In this document: positions 33,269 through 46,690 of the stretch, in pieces
Layout: each line of letters begins with the position of its first letter
How positions within the stretch are numbered: position 1 is the first letter of the stretch
Assembly: GCA_030340625.1 (NCBI GenBank)
Contig: JAOPHQ010006600.1
Location: 50,559-114,558 of the forward strand
DNA: 64,000 nt
Reading direction: 5' to 3'
From: Merluccius polli
Lineage: Eukaryota; Chordata; Actinopteri; Gadiformes; Merlucciidae
The notes under the pieces: model-generated
Seen by the model: only the letters and a program-made list of their open reading frames with translations
The model's database searches: none
Told to the model about the DNA's origin: nothing
Made by a program: the position numbers and the translations under genes

Positions 33269-33544
33269 GTAAGTTCAAACACACACACACACTCTCTCTG
33301 TCACTCTCTCGCTTTCTCACTCTCTCCCCTTTCTTTTCTTTCCTGTTTCTTAATCAGTGTACTGGGAGCTCATATTGCCTGAAGCTTGCAAGTTTCACAA
33401 AGTTACAACCAAGTAGCCTCCCCCCCGCCCCCCCTTTAAAAAAAAAAAATGTTTTCTCAACTTCCTCTGACACGGTAAACTGATCTTCCTGACGCCCGGA
33501 GAACAAGACCCCCACCACTGCCAACCCCCCCCCACCCACCCTAC

Positions 33545-33583
<39 letters not shown>

Positions 33584-36360
33584 TGTGAGGTCTGTGATAG
33601 TGGTGCTACTGCCGTTGGCGCTACAGGAACCTGCCTCTGACCCCCGTGCTGATTGACGGCACCTTGCCGCTCATGTATTCAGCGGGAGCCTGTCGGGAGC
33701 CGGTGGGTCTGCACCGCACGCAGCACTCACCTTCCTTCCTTCCTCCCCCACGCCTGCAGCCTGCAGCCCGCTAGGAGGCTGATGTGCTGGGGGTGGTGGT
33801 GGTGGGGCTGCTGGATCCGAGCCGGAACTGGCTGGTCTTCGCGGTGGTGGAGGCCATGCGGCTCCGTGTGAGGTCTCATTATCAGATGCTCCACAGGGGA
33901 GTGCTGGCTGTTGATGCTTAACAGGCTGCTACTTTTTCTTTTTCTTTGGTAATTGATGCTTATAAATAGAAGAATGTGGCAAATTGGCACCGGGCAGGGG
34001 AGTGGCGGCACCGTTCCTACCAAGACACCCCCCCCTCTACTCCTATCTCCTATTGATTTAAACCCCATACTAGCTTCGCCGCCCCCCCCCCCCCCCCCCC
34101 CCCTTGCATCTACCTTCTCCTCTTCCTCATCGATGTCTTAATGGGCTTATTTCATGTCAAGTGTGTTTTTGTGTGATGGCAGAAGACCACACAGAAACAG
34201 TGTTTTTAATGGCTTCCTCTTGGCTGTTCATTATTCTGTCTCTGTGGAAGGTGTTTGCTGTAATTCTTATGAATAGTTAATCCTCGGCATGGCGAGGCGG
34301 GCTTAGTTCCGCAGTGTTGAATTTGTCGAGTGTTTGGGCTTCAAGGGCTTGGGAGTATATTTTGCCTTCTTGTGGGCTCGTAGGAGAGGCCATTAAAGCA
34401 CTTTCTGAACTCAATGGAGAGCTGTGTAAAAAAAAACTAAAAAACGACAGCAACCAGCAACACCCTGTTGCAAGAGTTGACCTCAAGAGACTTCAGCAGT
34501 CAGTCACTCGCATGCAAATGTCATTAAATGCACTGCAACAAGAGAGTAGTTGTGGCGAAAATGTACATGTGTTTTTGCATGTGTTTGCATGTAGGTGTAT
34601 GTGTTGTGTCAGTAAGTATGTTTTTTTTTCAACTAACTGGGACTTTTGTGTGGGTGCTGTACTCTACCACCTATAATAGCACTGTGCGCTGTAGCGGTGT
34701 TTACATCAGACGTGTATTTGACTCTTGATATCTCATGACATTTGGGCCACAGGCCAGATTTATTTTGACCTGTGTGTGTGCTCATTTCCTCCCCCTGCCA
34801 CCCAGAGTCATTGACAGTCACACCCAGAGGAGGCACAGGACAAGCACATCAACTGTAATGCTAGTTGGCCAGAGAAAGCCCTGTGGTTTACCATGGAGGT
34901 ATTGTGTTTACTTTGCTTGATGAGAAAACTATAGGGATAACATCACATCCTCCAGGTCGTCGCAAGAGTTAAACTTCTGTTTGCAGTCTGGCAGCTGAAT
35001 CTTGCAGTATTTCTAGAAGAGAGATTATATCTCGCTCCAAATTTCAATCTGCAAACTTCGAGGTGACCTCTGCTGATTTTTGTCTTTTTATATTTTGATG
35101 TTTTCTATAGATAGTGCATGAATGCGTAGCTGAGGTTTTATGGAGCTCGCTCTCTTGGCCGCAATTCTGTCGACCCCCCCCCCCCCCCCCCAGCTTAATT
35201 TAAACACCTGTCTCTGAGGAATGCCTGACATTTCCTTTTTCCTGGCATGATGACCAGCCAAACGCTCCGCTCACCTGCTGGGAGTTCAGCTTCAAACTCT
35301 GGGAAAATAAGCAGGGATGTCGATTTCTAAAAGAGAGTAGGATCGAGGGAACAAAACAAAGCAATGTTTCAGCGTACACGGATCGAGGCAAAAAGCAAGC
35401 AATTCTATTTTTCGTAATCCATTATCCAAGCACAGTGAAGATTAATTATTTTTTTTACAGAATTGGATTCACGCGGGGGGCAAACGTTTCACACGCCTCA
35501 GTTTGGGGTGGGTGCAAACACGACCAGTAGTCAAAACTATTAGGCTGCCATTATTCACTAGTTTTTATTTGCATCATCGACTTGCAGGTCAAAGGGTCTC
35601 TGGTTGTGCGTATAACCTGGCGATGCAGAATGTCAGGGGTGGAAGGTGATGGTGCCTTAGGGGGAGTGGGTGGGGGGGGGTGGCTGGTTGATGGGGTGGG
35701 GGTACGGTGGGGGCGATGGGGAGCCTCCTGGATTTAGTGCTGAGCGGAGACTAGCGCTGCCCTGCCCTGTATACATTTCTCACAGCTTGGAATGAATAAG
35801 ATGCCAGCACTCTGGGGCTACCAGGATGGAGCTGAAGGGGGTGAAACGGTGTAAAGTTTGGAGTTATGGAGGTGTGGGTGTGTGTGTGTCTGTGTATGTT
35901 AACACAGCCCAAGGGTTACCAGAATGTAACGTTCTTTCTTACCGGTTTCCATACCACTGTAAGAAAACCTTTCTATTTTATTTTTTATTTATGTGTTACG
36001 AGGGTCAGTCATGTCTTGGATATGATTTATTATCCAATTCTATTATCAAAACCTTTCTTGAATTCAAGCCAGAATATTTGCAGAAGAATAAACTTAAAAT
36101 CCTTGTAAATCTTTTTCATTTTCATGAGACATTTAACACATCTTTCCTTTGGGTTGGGTTGGTAAAGAGACTCTTATTTTCCGGTGGTTAAGTCAGTAGT
36201 GCAGACCTATTTCCTTTTTCCCTTTTATTTCAAGGACTTATTCGCCAGTAAATCTAATTCTGAAGTGGACCCAAAGTCCTGACCCTTATATTGACTTGCA
36301 TGTGAAACGTGTGAAGGACACGGCGATATACTAACATACTTAGTCGTTCTCTTCCAACAG
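33269..36360 (+). other. TTLL5: TTLL5 intron 25
   Basis: 3.1 kb with a short CA/CT block (33280-33330), TC (33546-33578), and C-runs (34082-34103 and 35174-35190). No gene or complete transposon recognised. Confidence 0.65.
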
Positions 36361-36500
36361 TTAGCCAACCTCAACCTGGACAGTGGGATGCTCAACAGGG
36401 GAGGCTTCACCTTGGGGCCCAGGGCACCCCCAACTCGCCCTGTGAACCAGGGGCCACGGAGGGCCCTCCACACTGAAACACTTCCCTCCACTGGCACCGG
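36361..36500 (+). CDS. TTLL5: TTLL5 coding exon 26
   Basis: Acceptor CAACAG. Encodes LANLNLDSGMLNRGGFTLGP and PPTRPVNQGPRRA, resembling human [23 protein letters not shown] in layout. Donor GTGAGTC. Confidence 0.88.
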
Positions 36501-36773
36501 GTGAGTCCACACACAAATGATCTCCACATAAGATTCACCCTAAGCTCACTGGAAACCCTATTTCCTTCCTGGAGATTCAGGAATGTAGTGCATAGATGTG
36601 TATTGACACCACTGCAGATAAAGAGGAGCACCCTGTCCATAATAGTTTCAATCATAGCTTTAAAATCACAGCTGGCAGACTTTCAGTCATTCGCTTTGAA
36701 TTCTCCGTATTGGCACACATCCCTTCATGCCGCTGCTCATTTGGATGAGCTCACGTATACTACTATTTGCCAG

Positions 36774-36833
36774 CCCTGGAGGCAGCAGAGAGGGAATGGT
36801 GCGTTGCGATCTCAGCCTGGGTTCACTGCCAAG
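36774..36833 (+). CDS. TTLL5: TTLL5 coding exon 27 (putative)
   Basis: Acceptor TGCCAG, donor GTAAAC. Encodes PGGSREGMVRCDLSLGSLP. The phase fits both neighbours, but the sequence is poorly conserved, so the call rests on splice sites and frame. Confidence 0.6.
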
Positions 36834-39660
36834 GTAAACAGCTATTTCTCTCCACCGGGAGCCGGGAGGCTGAGAGGATGTTGCGTTCTGGTCTCATCAG
36901 AACAGGTTCAGTACTGAGGCACTGAAACAGCGATTGTAATACTTTTTTTGCCGAAACTGTGGGATGGATATATAATATTATACAAAAGATTTTCAAATTA
37001 TTGAGAGGATGGGGTTGAGACACAGACGGCATTCCAGTTCACTTGTGAGAGGTTTACAAGGGTAACTAACGCAAGGAAAGTGCCATTCACCAAGTCAAAT
37101 TAATATACTGCCGTGGTTTTTCCGTATAATCAACTTTGGAGAACCTTATACTGTAGATGTCTACATTGTGGTGCTCTTTTTGGTCACAGTCAATAAAACC
37201 TGAAGACCTTTTTAATGGATTCTGACAAATCTTTTGATTCAAGACTGCTAGTCTTTTGGAAAAAAAATCTTCTCAAGCTTCACCAGCATCCTTCTGGGCA
37301 AGCGAGTTCAACGCAATGCCTGGAAATTGGCACTTGGTTCCTTCTCTAATTGTTCCTTATGAGGCTAGCTAGCTGTGGAATTAGTTTGGTGGCTCACTCA
37401 AAATGTGTAAAGCATGCTAGTAGCGGTACAACATATTGCGTTGGATTGATAAGAGGGCAAAGCCAACAATGATTCAGCCACATTGTCAGTGTGTTTCAAC
37501 CCATCTCCTGCAAAAACACAATCCGCCCTCCCACCACCACCCCCACCATCCGTAACTCCAGGACATCAAAGCGAGATAAGGGGAAAATAAATGGGAGGAG
37601 GCAATTATGTGATACAGTGATTCATAATTCCTTTTTATCTGTCCTCGTGACCCTGAGTCCTTGCAAACTGACGAGGCTAAATGGGGCTGAAGGGTGGGGG
37701 GGGGGTTAAGCATTCATTCATTCATCGTTGCTCTCCATCTATTTTTACAATGATATGTTAGTGACAATGTCTCAGACAGTTTGGCCCTGATCTGGCACCC
37801 AGTGTTTTTCCAGTCCAGCCCTTATGTATGGTACTGTCAGGGAATTCCTGGAATGTCTGGCTTTTTCCCCCCTTTGTAAAGTGTGTTTGTTTTTCAACTA
37901 AGGAAGAGACCTTTCATAGGTTTAATCATTTTGGGGATATAGCAAATGTAAACATGACACTAAAGAAACATGAGTCACCTTTGACTCTCTCCTTTTGCTT
38001 TTGCTTGTGGTGACCCAATGGATTAAACTTTCCTGTTGTTTAACTTACCTCACCTAGGGATCTTTTTTACAGGCAGAAACTTTGAAACTAATACATTTTT
38101 AGTCTCCAGTAGGTTGTTTTTCGTTCTATATTCATCAGAAAGGTTTGGATACTTTGGATAACTCCACATTTCTTTGCAAGGCTTACCAAGATAAACCTTC
38201 TGGATAAGCATGGAACATATTGAATACTTTTACTCCCACTAAAGATAGCATGTATTCCAAAGTTATCATGATAATATGTAACTCCTTGTAACTTTCCACT
38301 TGCTACTAAGCAGCAACTCAAAACCTCTCCTTTTCAACCCATCACCCTCTGTCCCAGTATTTGGCCCTCGCGTCCTATGTGGACGTACCATATCTGATGA
38401 GATTTTGGGATAATTACCTGGATTTGGCTCGCCATGCTGTTTTCGAACACACAAAAACGAAGGATTCCCTTGAGCCCATTCTCCTCAATGCCGGGAATGA
38501 CGGCTGGTGCCAAACATACTGAAGCTGTTAAGCACACTGGCTCTTTATGCAACCACAGGGGTGAAGAAGTATGATGGGTTTCAAAGAGAACACTCAAGCC
38601 TTTGAAGTGCTGCCTCCTCCTCCATATCTGCCAGGTATGCTGCCTCAGCGTTGGCAAATCTGCTCCCTCCCCCCCCACGTGTCAGCTGTCGAGTGGAGGG
38701 ACTTGACACAATCAAACTCCTACGCCTGCCCAGGCACTGATCATCCACCCTAGGTTCTGTTATCTTGAGGAACACTGGCGCAATCCCCAGATGCATGTGT
38801 GTCATGTCTCATCATCACATTGCACACACAGTACGACAGTGGTCAAACAGTAAGACTATTTGACCATTACAAGACTTTAAATTCACTGATTTGTTGTGAG
38901 GGTCGTGCACAAAGCAACTCGCTTGGTGTAAGGTGAGGTTTCTGGTTTCTGGCCAGTGTCGCCTCTACTGGTGCCATATGTGGAAAGCCTTTCTGGATTG
39001 AACATGTTTTACTGCTTGAGTGAAAATGAATTTCCACGAGGCTTTGCTCCTTAAAGCTGTGGTTTTGAATGTGTATTGCAGTTAAACACATGCTTACCTG
39101 TCAAACCGGCGGTCTGTAGCCCCTCAGAGTGGGTCAGAGTTAGTCATCTCTTAGTCTTCATGGCATCTTGTTTCATTTACGACTCTGGAGGCCCAGAGAG
39201 CTTCCTTGCCACCACCATACTCATCCTGTGTAGTTTTAGGTGTATTCAATGTTTTGTCAGACTGGGATTCTACTTGGTGTAATTTAGTCAGGACATTTTA
39301 TTCCAGTACATTTAGTGACTGTCCTCTTACAGAGCCAAATTCCCATCTAGCCAAACAGGACAAAAAAACATTGCATCAATGAAGGCCCCATCAATGAAGA
39401 GGCCTACAAAGTCCGATGTCTTTCTTCTCCAAGTTAAAAAGGTTTCTTTTCACCTCAATCGGTACCAGATGTGGTAGCAACAGTGAGGAGTCCCCTGAGG
39501 TGAGAGTCGGTAAAATTCCACTGAGGGGGATTATGCTACCATGCTAATGAGTACATATAGACCCCTCTCGATAGCATAACCCACAACCTCAACACATGCA
39601 TGCACATGTATGAATGTGCATGTGTCAATCACAATGTGTTGCAACACATTGTCATTACAG
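36834..39660 (+). other. TTLL5: TTLL5 intron 27
   Basis: 2.8 kb, largely unique-looking sequence with a short G-run (37696-37706). No gene recognised. Confidence 0.65.
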
Positions 39661-39744
39661 GAGGTACTTCAAGAACCCCGATTCACCCCAATTCTTCGAA
39701 CCCATGGTCTATCCAACACGCTTAGGAAGTTACCCCCAACAAAG
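39661..39744 (+). CDS. TTLL5: TTLL5 coding exon 28 (putative)
   Basis: Acceptor ATTACAG, donor GTATGC. Encodes RYFKNPDSPQFFEPMVYPTR and LGSYPQQ. Phase fits both neighbours; conservation with mammals is low in this region. Confidence 0.65.
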
Positions 39745-42287
39745 GTATGCATTGTATACAAATGATAATCAGCTGATAATATTATCCTGGTCAATGATGT
39801 TATTATCTCATCACATTAAGGGCGACTTATGATTGCCAAAAGTGACTAGAGCCCTAAATAATTTTTGGAAATTATCTTGCTTTGTCTGATGATTAGCCAA
39901 GAAAAACTAGTATGAAAAGTATTCATTTTATAATCTGAAACAGAGAAAAGCAAACAAATATTTGAATTTCTGAAGCAATTACCAACAATTGTTACAAGCG
40001 ACTCAAATGTGTAATCGATTATAAAATTTAACCGACTCATTTTCTCTTGATCGTCAAATCAATTAATTGACTCGTCGTTTCCCCACATCATCACATGGTT
40101 TTGAAGTACGTTCTGGATGTGGCTGGCTGTTGTTGAATGATGTCACTGCACACCGAGCCTTTTCCCACATTCTGAGCAGTGCTAGATTGATGCTGCACAT
40201 ATGCTCAGCTGTGTTGTTGTAAGTCCTATCAGCATATAACAGGACGGCAGGCGCTGCAGGGAGGAGGGGGTGGGGGGTGTGGTGTAACTACCTCATGCAC
40301 CAGTCGAAGGAAAGTCCCCGATCGCTGAGCACCTACATATGTGCTACACTTGTGATGATAAACCCATCTTTGCCTGTTTATCTTTGTGTATTTTTCTTCC
40401 TCTGTTTCGGTGTTGAAATTGAAGAAGAACAAAGGTTCTTCTTCTTGTAGGATGTGGCCATGTGGCGGTGAAGTGTTCGGCATGCATAAAAATAAATTTG
40501 AAGTGTGTAGAATGATGTTTTCACTAGTTGACTCGAAGATAGCAATAGATCGACTTTTATTTGTTCTTTCTGTGAACTCTCTTATATAAATCAAATGTAT
40601 TATGAACTCGCATGAAAATGGAAACAAGACTTAAAAAAAAATAAAGTCAATTTATTTTAATTTCCTAGTGTTATAGAAGTGGCGGTCTCACACGTTTCAC
40701 AGATATGACTCTCTGTGCCGAGTCTGGGGAAAAAAAGGTTTGAATGGGCCCAGGGTTGTTTTTATAATACGAACACCATTACTGAGGCGAACAGGGAGCC
40801 ACATGGTTCGATGAAGTACTCACATGAGTTTCTTTTGACCTTTGTTTGGATACACACGACAGATGTTGTTTTTTCATGCAGACTCATTAGCAAACACCAG
40901 TTTTATTTTCCTGCTGCATGTGTTGCTATTGAAGATTAATTGATTTCTATTTTTGTTTGGAAAATGTTGAAAGGTATGTGATGTTTCCAATCCGATGGTA
41001 TCAGTGGGCAAATGTTTCTCAGGAGGAATTTCTCAGGACTCTGTTCTCTCTCATTAGGGTCCTCAGGGGCCTTGTTTCTTTATCTCTTTCTCTATCTCTA
41101 TTTTTTTTTTCTTTCCCTCCCTAATATTTTTCCGCTCAGCTCCCACACACAGCTGTCCATGGCATTATTTTTGGCTGGGTTGGTACACCAGCGTGCACTA
41201 GACTCCACACAGGCACCGTATAAACTAGGCCTAGAGGGAAGCCTGGAGGCCCCCTTTTTTCTTTCTTTACTTTTCTCTTTTTTTTCTTTTAAGGTAGGGG
41301 CCAAAAAGGCAAAAGGCTGCGATGGGCTTAGTCTTAATAGCAGATAATCCGGTTACAAACGCGTGGAGCCGGTCAAAAGGTTTGCTTTCCAGGTTGTGGC
41401 TTTCTGATGTGGATGGAACATGAAGTTGTGAGAGTGCTGAGGCGAAGTGGAAAGGTTTCCAGTCTAAGCCCATGCTGGCCACACGTCTGCCCTCCCGCTT
41501 TCCACTCGGACCTGACCACTTCCAGTTGAGGAGACTGCTACTGCTGTGGCCGACCCCTCGTCTCTTAACATTTACCTCAACTTCTCTTGCTGTTGCAAAT
41601 CATCATGATGAGGGAAATCTGGCAGCAAATTGTCTAATTGTGCGTCCCTTCCTCGGTTGCATGGTGAAGTCACTGAAACCCAATGATTGATGCACCATTA
41701 TCTCAGGCAATGACACACCTACCTAGAGACTATTGGGATATGAATGGTTGGAAGATGTTTTGATCATCCTTGTCCTCCGTCATCCCACTGATTGGACCAA
41801 TCTGGAATTAGAGCTAGGGTGTGGTGGGTTTGAGATGGGGGAATATAGAGAACGCACTAGATCATTTTTCTATCAAACTGTTGCCTGGTCACAGCAATAT
41901 TGCAATATTTCTAATATTGTTATTTTGCTAGTGTTGTACTGTCACAAATACAGATGCTGAACTTTATTTACATTTCGTTTTTTTGGTCATTACATTACAT
42001 TATATTTCGTTTTTTTTGCTTGATCTAAATTTCTACATTCCTTTCTTTAACAGTAAGAGAGAAAAAAAACTCACAATTAGACTTAGTCAAAGTAATCCAT
42101 GGCCATAATTCACATTTAACAATAATATAATTCTAATAGATGGTACAAATACATTAAACAATACTAAACTGGTAAGTCGTGGTTTGTCAAGTCATTAGTT
42201 ATTATTACTATGTAGATTACATTGATTTGTGTTTGGTATGTGCTAATTTCCTGACGTGTCCCTCTCCTTCCATCCCTGGCACTATAG
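39745..42287 (+). other. TTLL5: TTLL5 intron 28
   Basis: 2.5 kb. The stretch 39850-40085 contains ATCGATTA/TTAATTGACT motifs and an AGAGCCCTAAAT end, suggestive of a degraded hAT-type fragment. Nothing else recognised. Confidence 0.55.
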
Positions 42288-42489
42288 TCCCAGGCTGGCA
42301 AGGAACAGCGTGGTCCCGTGGAGCGATGAGGAGACACGGAGTGCTTACAGCCAGGTGACTGGGGTGGGCCCCCAGCAGCACTACCAGCCCACCCAGGGCA
42401 GCTACCAGCTCCAGTTTGCGATCCAGCAGCTGCAGCAGCAGAGCCTCCAGTCCCATCAGCTGCTGGACCAGAGCCGCATTCGTCACCAG
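42288..42489 (+). CDS. TTLL5: TTLL5 coding exon 29 (conserved C-terminal block)
   Basis: Acceptor CTATAG. Encodes [40 protein letters not shown] and LDQSRIRHQ, very close to human [24 protein letters not shown] and following. This glutamine-rich, probably helical block is the best conserved part outside the catalytic domain and lies in the mammalian cofactor-interaction region. Donor GTAACC. Confidence 0.95.
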
Positions 42490-45454
42490 GTAACCATAAA
42501 GGCACTTGAGTAACGTGATGATAAAAAAAGGTTTCCGGTACACTGCATTTCTCCTTGGAAAATGCTAGATGTGGCACCTGTGTGATGCTCTTATCAGAAG
42601 ACGAACTGGACTCGAAATGTGTCCGACTGTCTCTCCAAAATGTTAGTGCAAGCCTGCAGTAGGAAATGGGATGGTGGGGGAGCAGGGTGGGTGGTAGCTG
42701 CTGGTGAAGTCAACATGCAGCAAAAAAAAAAACAATCGCTAGTTGCTAACAGAAGATCAGAATTTGCATAGAAAATCCTTGAAATCATCTATAATATTGT
42801 GATGATGATTGATGGACAGTAGATTTTCATCCTCTATAATTCTATGGGGGAATTCCCTTTTCTTCCCCTTGCTGGAGATTAAAGTGGAGAGTTTGTTGAG
42901 TGACATCTTCAGAGTGGAGATAAAGAGACTCATCAGCTAGCTGAAGTATTGTTTGGGACTCAAAAGATGGCCTTAATGCTCAAAATATCTGATATTTGAA
43001 TATGTTCTTATCGTATTTTAGCTCAATTAAAGTTATGTCTCATGCAACATAAATATACTTACACTTTCTTGTTTGTGCCTATGAAATGTAGCTCTTCACA
43101 AACTGAAAAGAAAAATCCAAAGATTTCAAATATTTTCCAGAATTTTTCTTGAAAGATAAGAAATCTCTGTCAAACTTGTCATGATTGGTACTGTATAGGT
43201 GTGAACGTCCTCACCCCCACAGTACCATCAACATGTCTCCCAACACCAACAGAGCTGTGTGTTGTGCTCAGTGCTGGGGCTGGACAGCCCCTGGAAGGTA
43301 AGTCATCATGGCACTCTGCCCGCATGGGCAGAGGACAAGCCCCACTTTGGATTCCTTGATGGGTTTGGTCGCTTACCATTATGTTCATATCAGATCTGAG
43401 CTCAGTCCGTGGTCACATTACAACCAAAACACATCTTAGACACGATTTTCTCAACCGAAATAGTGTTGCAAGAGAAAAAAAAACAAAAAAAAACCCCTTT
43501 TAGTCATGCTTGACTAGTTGTGACTGATGTGATTTGGCTGAATGCTGAGGGAGATTAGAAAGGCTGAGAGCTCTTTGGTCATTTGAAACGATATGATTCT
43601 CATGTTTTGGGAGTGAAGCCAGAGAGTCCCCATGTCTCATGTACATTTTGCTTTGAAGGCAGATTATATTCCAGGAGATTGTGCGTATTGGACTTCTGAT
43701 GAGGAATACATCCATCTCTCTTCTGATTAGGAATAAGTCCATCTCTCTTCAATGGGTGAAGAGGTAGCATGGGACAGCTGAGGGACAGTTTACAGGGTAG
43801 AAAGATTGGATGCTGTCATTGTGTTTGGGGGATGTGCTAGAGTAATGTAGTTGCCCTCACGTCATTGTTTTTTTTCATCATCTAGGTTGGGCCCTAATTA
43901 ACGCAATTGAGGTGATATTTTCCTTGGCTCCGTCCGGCTGCCTTACGCAAGGTCCTTTTTGAAAAGTGATCCCCCCTGCCTTGCCTCTGGTCTCTCTTTC
44001 CATTCTCCCTCCTTCCCCATGGGCCAACTCTGTTTTTTTTTGCTGTTGGACCATTCACCAGTTCACCAGGTTGTAACCATTGGTTGGATCTACCACCTTC
44101 CCTCAGTACCTTAGCACTTAAGTTTAATGAACATTTCTTCTTCTTCTTCTTCTTCTTCTTCTTCTTCTTCTTCTTCTTCTTCTTCTTCTTCTTCTTCTTC
44201 TTCTTCTTCTTCTGTCTTACATGGCTGACCATACATGGACGATGCACCAAAGCCATTAATGTTCCTTGATCTCACTTACCTTGCTGCTCTGCAAATTTCT
44301 ACTGAAGCATGGGCTTTGATTTATTTCGTTTTTGTTTTTTTCACGTGTACTGCAGCCATTTAGCTGGGTTCAAATGGAATTGCCCTACAGATCCCTCTGA
44401 GCAGAACGTGCTCTTTGACTGTTGAGAGAATCAGTCAACAGCAGCCAACCTGACCCCCACTCTGTATTCACAAGTCATTGAGACGATTTTTTTTTTTTTG
44501 GGGGGGGGGGGTTCAAACAAACATCCTCCATTTCCACGATCTGTGCTGCACTCACCTTCTGGTCCGCTTCCTTGTGCTCTTATTGGAACAGTCCTCCAAG
44601 GCATTTGGCTTAAGTCACACATCTCCCTACTAGTAGTTGTTTAAGTGTGCATATATGCCGGTGTGTTCCGGCGCTCTCCACTGTGTTCCAGTTACTTGGT
44701 GCAGACTGCACGGCTCCTCTTCGGGCTTGGCTCAGGGCCACCTGGCAGCCAAAGAAAGGTGCCCTTCCCGGCCCTGCTCGAAAAGAAACTGCTGCTACGG
44801 CCCCTGCAAACCTGGAAACTCGGCTTCTCATTCATCAACGTAGAATTCACATCAGATATTTCCCTGCGTCGCCCTGCCGACTGGGCCTTTTGAGCATCTG
44901 CGCCGGGGGAAGTGAGGGAGCCTATTAGCCTGCTAGATAGATGAATAAAGTGGCAGGAAAAATGACATGGACATGAGATGTGGAAGGTCTGCGTGCCAAG
45001 CATTCCCTCGCCAGGACCTAGTGAAGACTAGCTTTAAAATGTTATGTCAGGGAGAAAAGCCCATTTTTATTTTTACTCCTCGAGGCAATCTTTTTTCATC
45101 TTTTGATGAGCAATCTTGTCTTAACTAGTGAAGCGAGAATGTAGAGCATGTTTTGATTAGGATAATGACCTAGCCGCCAGTTCCCTTTTCCTCTCATACT
45201 GTAATGGTAGCTATGCTAAATAACTCTAATGGCAAAACCCACTTATTGGCAGACTGTATAAGATGTGCAGATGAGGACTGTAAGCCATTTTTTTTAAATG
45301 AAAAAAGATTACATATTTTTTGTGTGGTCCAAATTGCTACCTATTCTCCCAGTTTTCTGCATTTGCTGTGCTAAAAGTGGAAACATCAACAGCATACGAA
45401 CATATTCAATGTTAAGGTTTATGTCTTAATGCAGTTTGTCCTTCTTAATCCTAG
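42490..45454 (+). other. TTLL5: TTLL5 intron 29
   Basis: 3.0 kb with a (TTC)n repeat (44135-44213) and T/G-runs near 44488-44511. No gene recognised. Confidence 0.7.
44135..44213. repeat. (TTC/GAA)n repeat, about 79 bp
   Basis: Uninterrupted TTC on the sense strand of the TTLL5 intron. GAA/TTC tracts are triplex-prone and known to impede intron transcription when expanded. Confidence 0.95.
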
Positions 45455-45660
45455 GCCCTGTTGCCGGACCAGACGAGTATCCAATGGCCCCGAGCCCCCA
45501 GGAGCTCATCCGGCAACCCTCCAGCTGGCCACTCCGGCTGCACCAACACCACCCAGGCCCATGAACCCTCTCTGCACCGGGCTGGTCCCATGCTCACCCC
45601 GAAGCCACCCAGCAGTTCCCGGGACGGCCTCGTGCGGAAGACAGCGACTCAGCGCCTCAA
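45455..45660 (+). CDS. TTLL5: TTLL5 coding exon 30
   Basis: Acceptor CCTAG. Encodes a Ser/Pro-rich stretch ending AGPMLTPKPPSSSRDGLVRK and TATQRLK, matching human [24 protein letters not shown]. Donor GTAAGACC. Confidence 0.88.
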
Positions 45661-46631
45661 GTAAGACCACCACTGGAGTTTCACAGCAGTCCGCTTTCAG
45701 ACCAAACAAAAAAAAACTAAACAATACCCCAAACCGACTATCAACCTAATTAGGCGTCTTATATCATTTTTGAAGTGGATTTCTCAGGGCAGGGTGCTGA
45801 TTGGGTCGGTGGGTTGAGACAGGGTCCACGGCATCCGGGGATCTCGTAAGGAAACGGAGAGGCCTAATGAGAGTCAGCGAGTACGTGGGCGAGCAGAGTG
45901 CTTCCAGTCTTTTGGCTCGGGGCTCTATCTGCCTCTTCAATAAACAACCGCATCACAGGCCTGATTTCTGCATCAACCGTAAACACAATGCGGTTCAATG
46001 GCAGGGCTGTGGCTCCGAGCACCGTTTAAACCCTGTTTGGTTTGGAGATAAGCTGAAGAGCACAGAAGGGAAAGAAACAAAAATACAAGAAAAAGAAAGA
46101 GAGGAGTCGAGGAAAGCCGAACTGCCAGCTGTTTCCCACGGTTGCAGTATGATTTTATTGGCCAACATCTGTCCAAATTACACAACCCTTGGTGATAGGA
46201 GCTGCTTGTTTGTTCAAAGCACATGGCCGCAGTAGTAGAGGACGCTGGCTAATTCTCCCTTACTAGACCGGCAAGCTGGGAGGGCTTTGTGTGTGTCTCT
46301 CCCTGTGTGTTAACATAGTGAATGAATCATCATCCCAGTACCTGCTTCACTGCCTCACCACCTGGGTTTCCATTGTCCAAAGCAAAAGCAAAGCTTTTTT
46401 TGCTGACTAACAGGCAGTGGAGCTGTGTGTGTGTGTACATCTGCTTAATGAGGCTAGGCAGGAGGGCACCGAGACCGAGACAAGGCTCTGTCTTTGTTGC
46501 TGTAGGGACAGCCGTCTCAGTCTGCTGGCCACGCCACACCAACACAGCCAGAGCGTTGAGGAGGAGGAAGGGGCTTGAAGAATAGGATATATAGAGCACT
46601 TGGAAAGGTGCAGTGTTTGCCTGTGTGCGCG

Positions 46632-46690
<59 letters not shown>

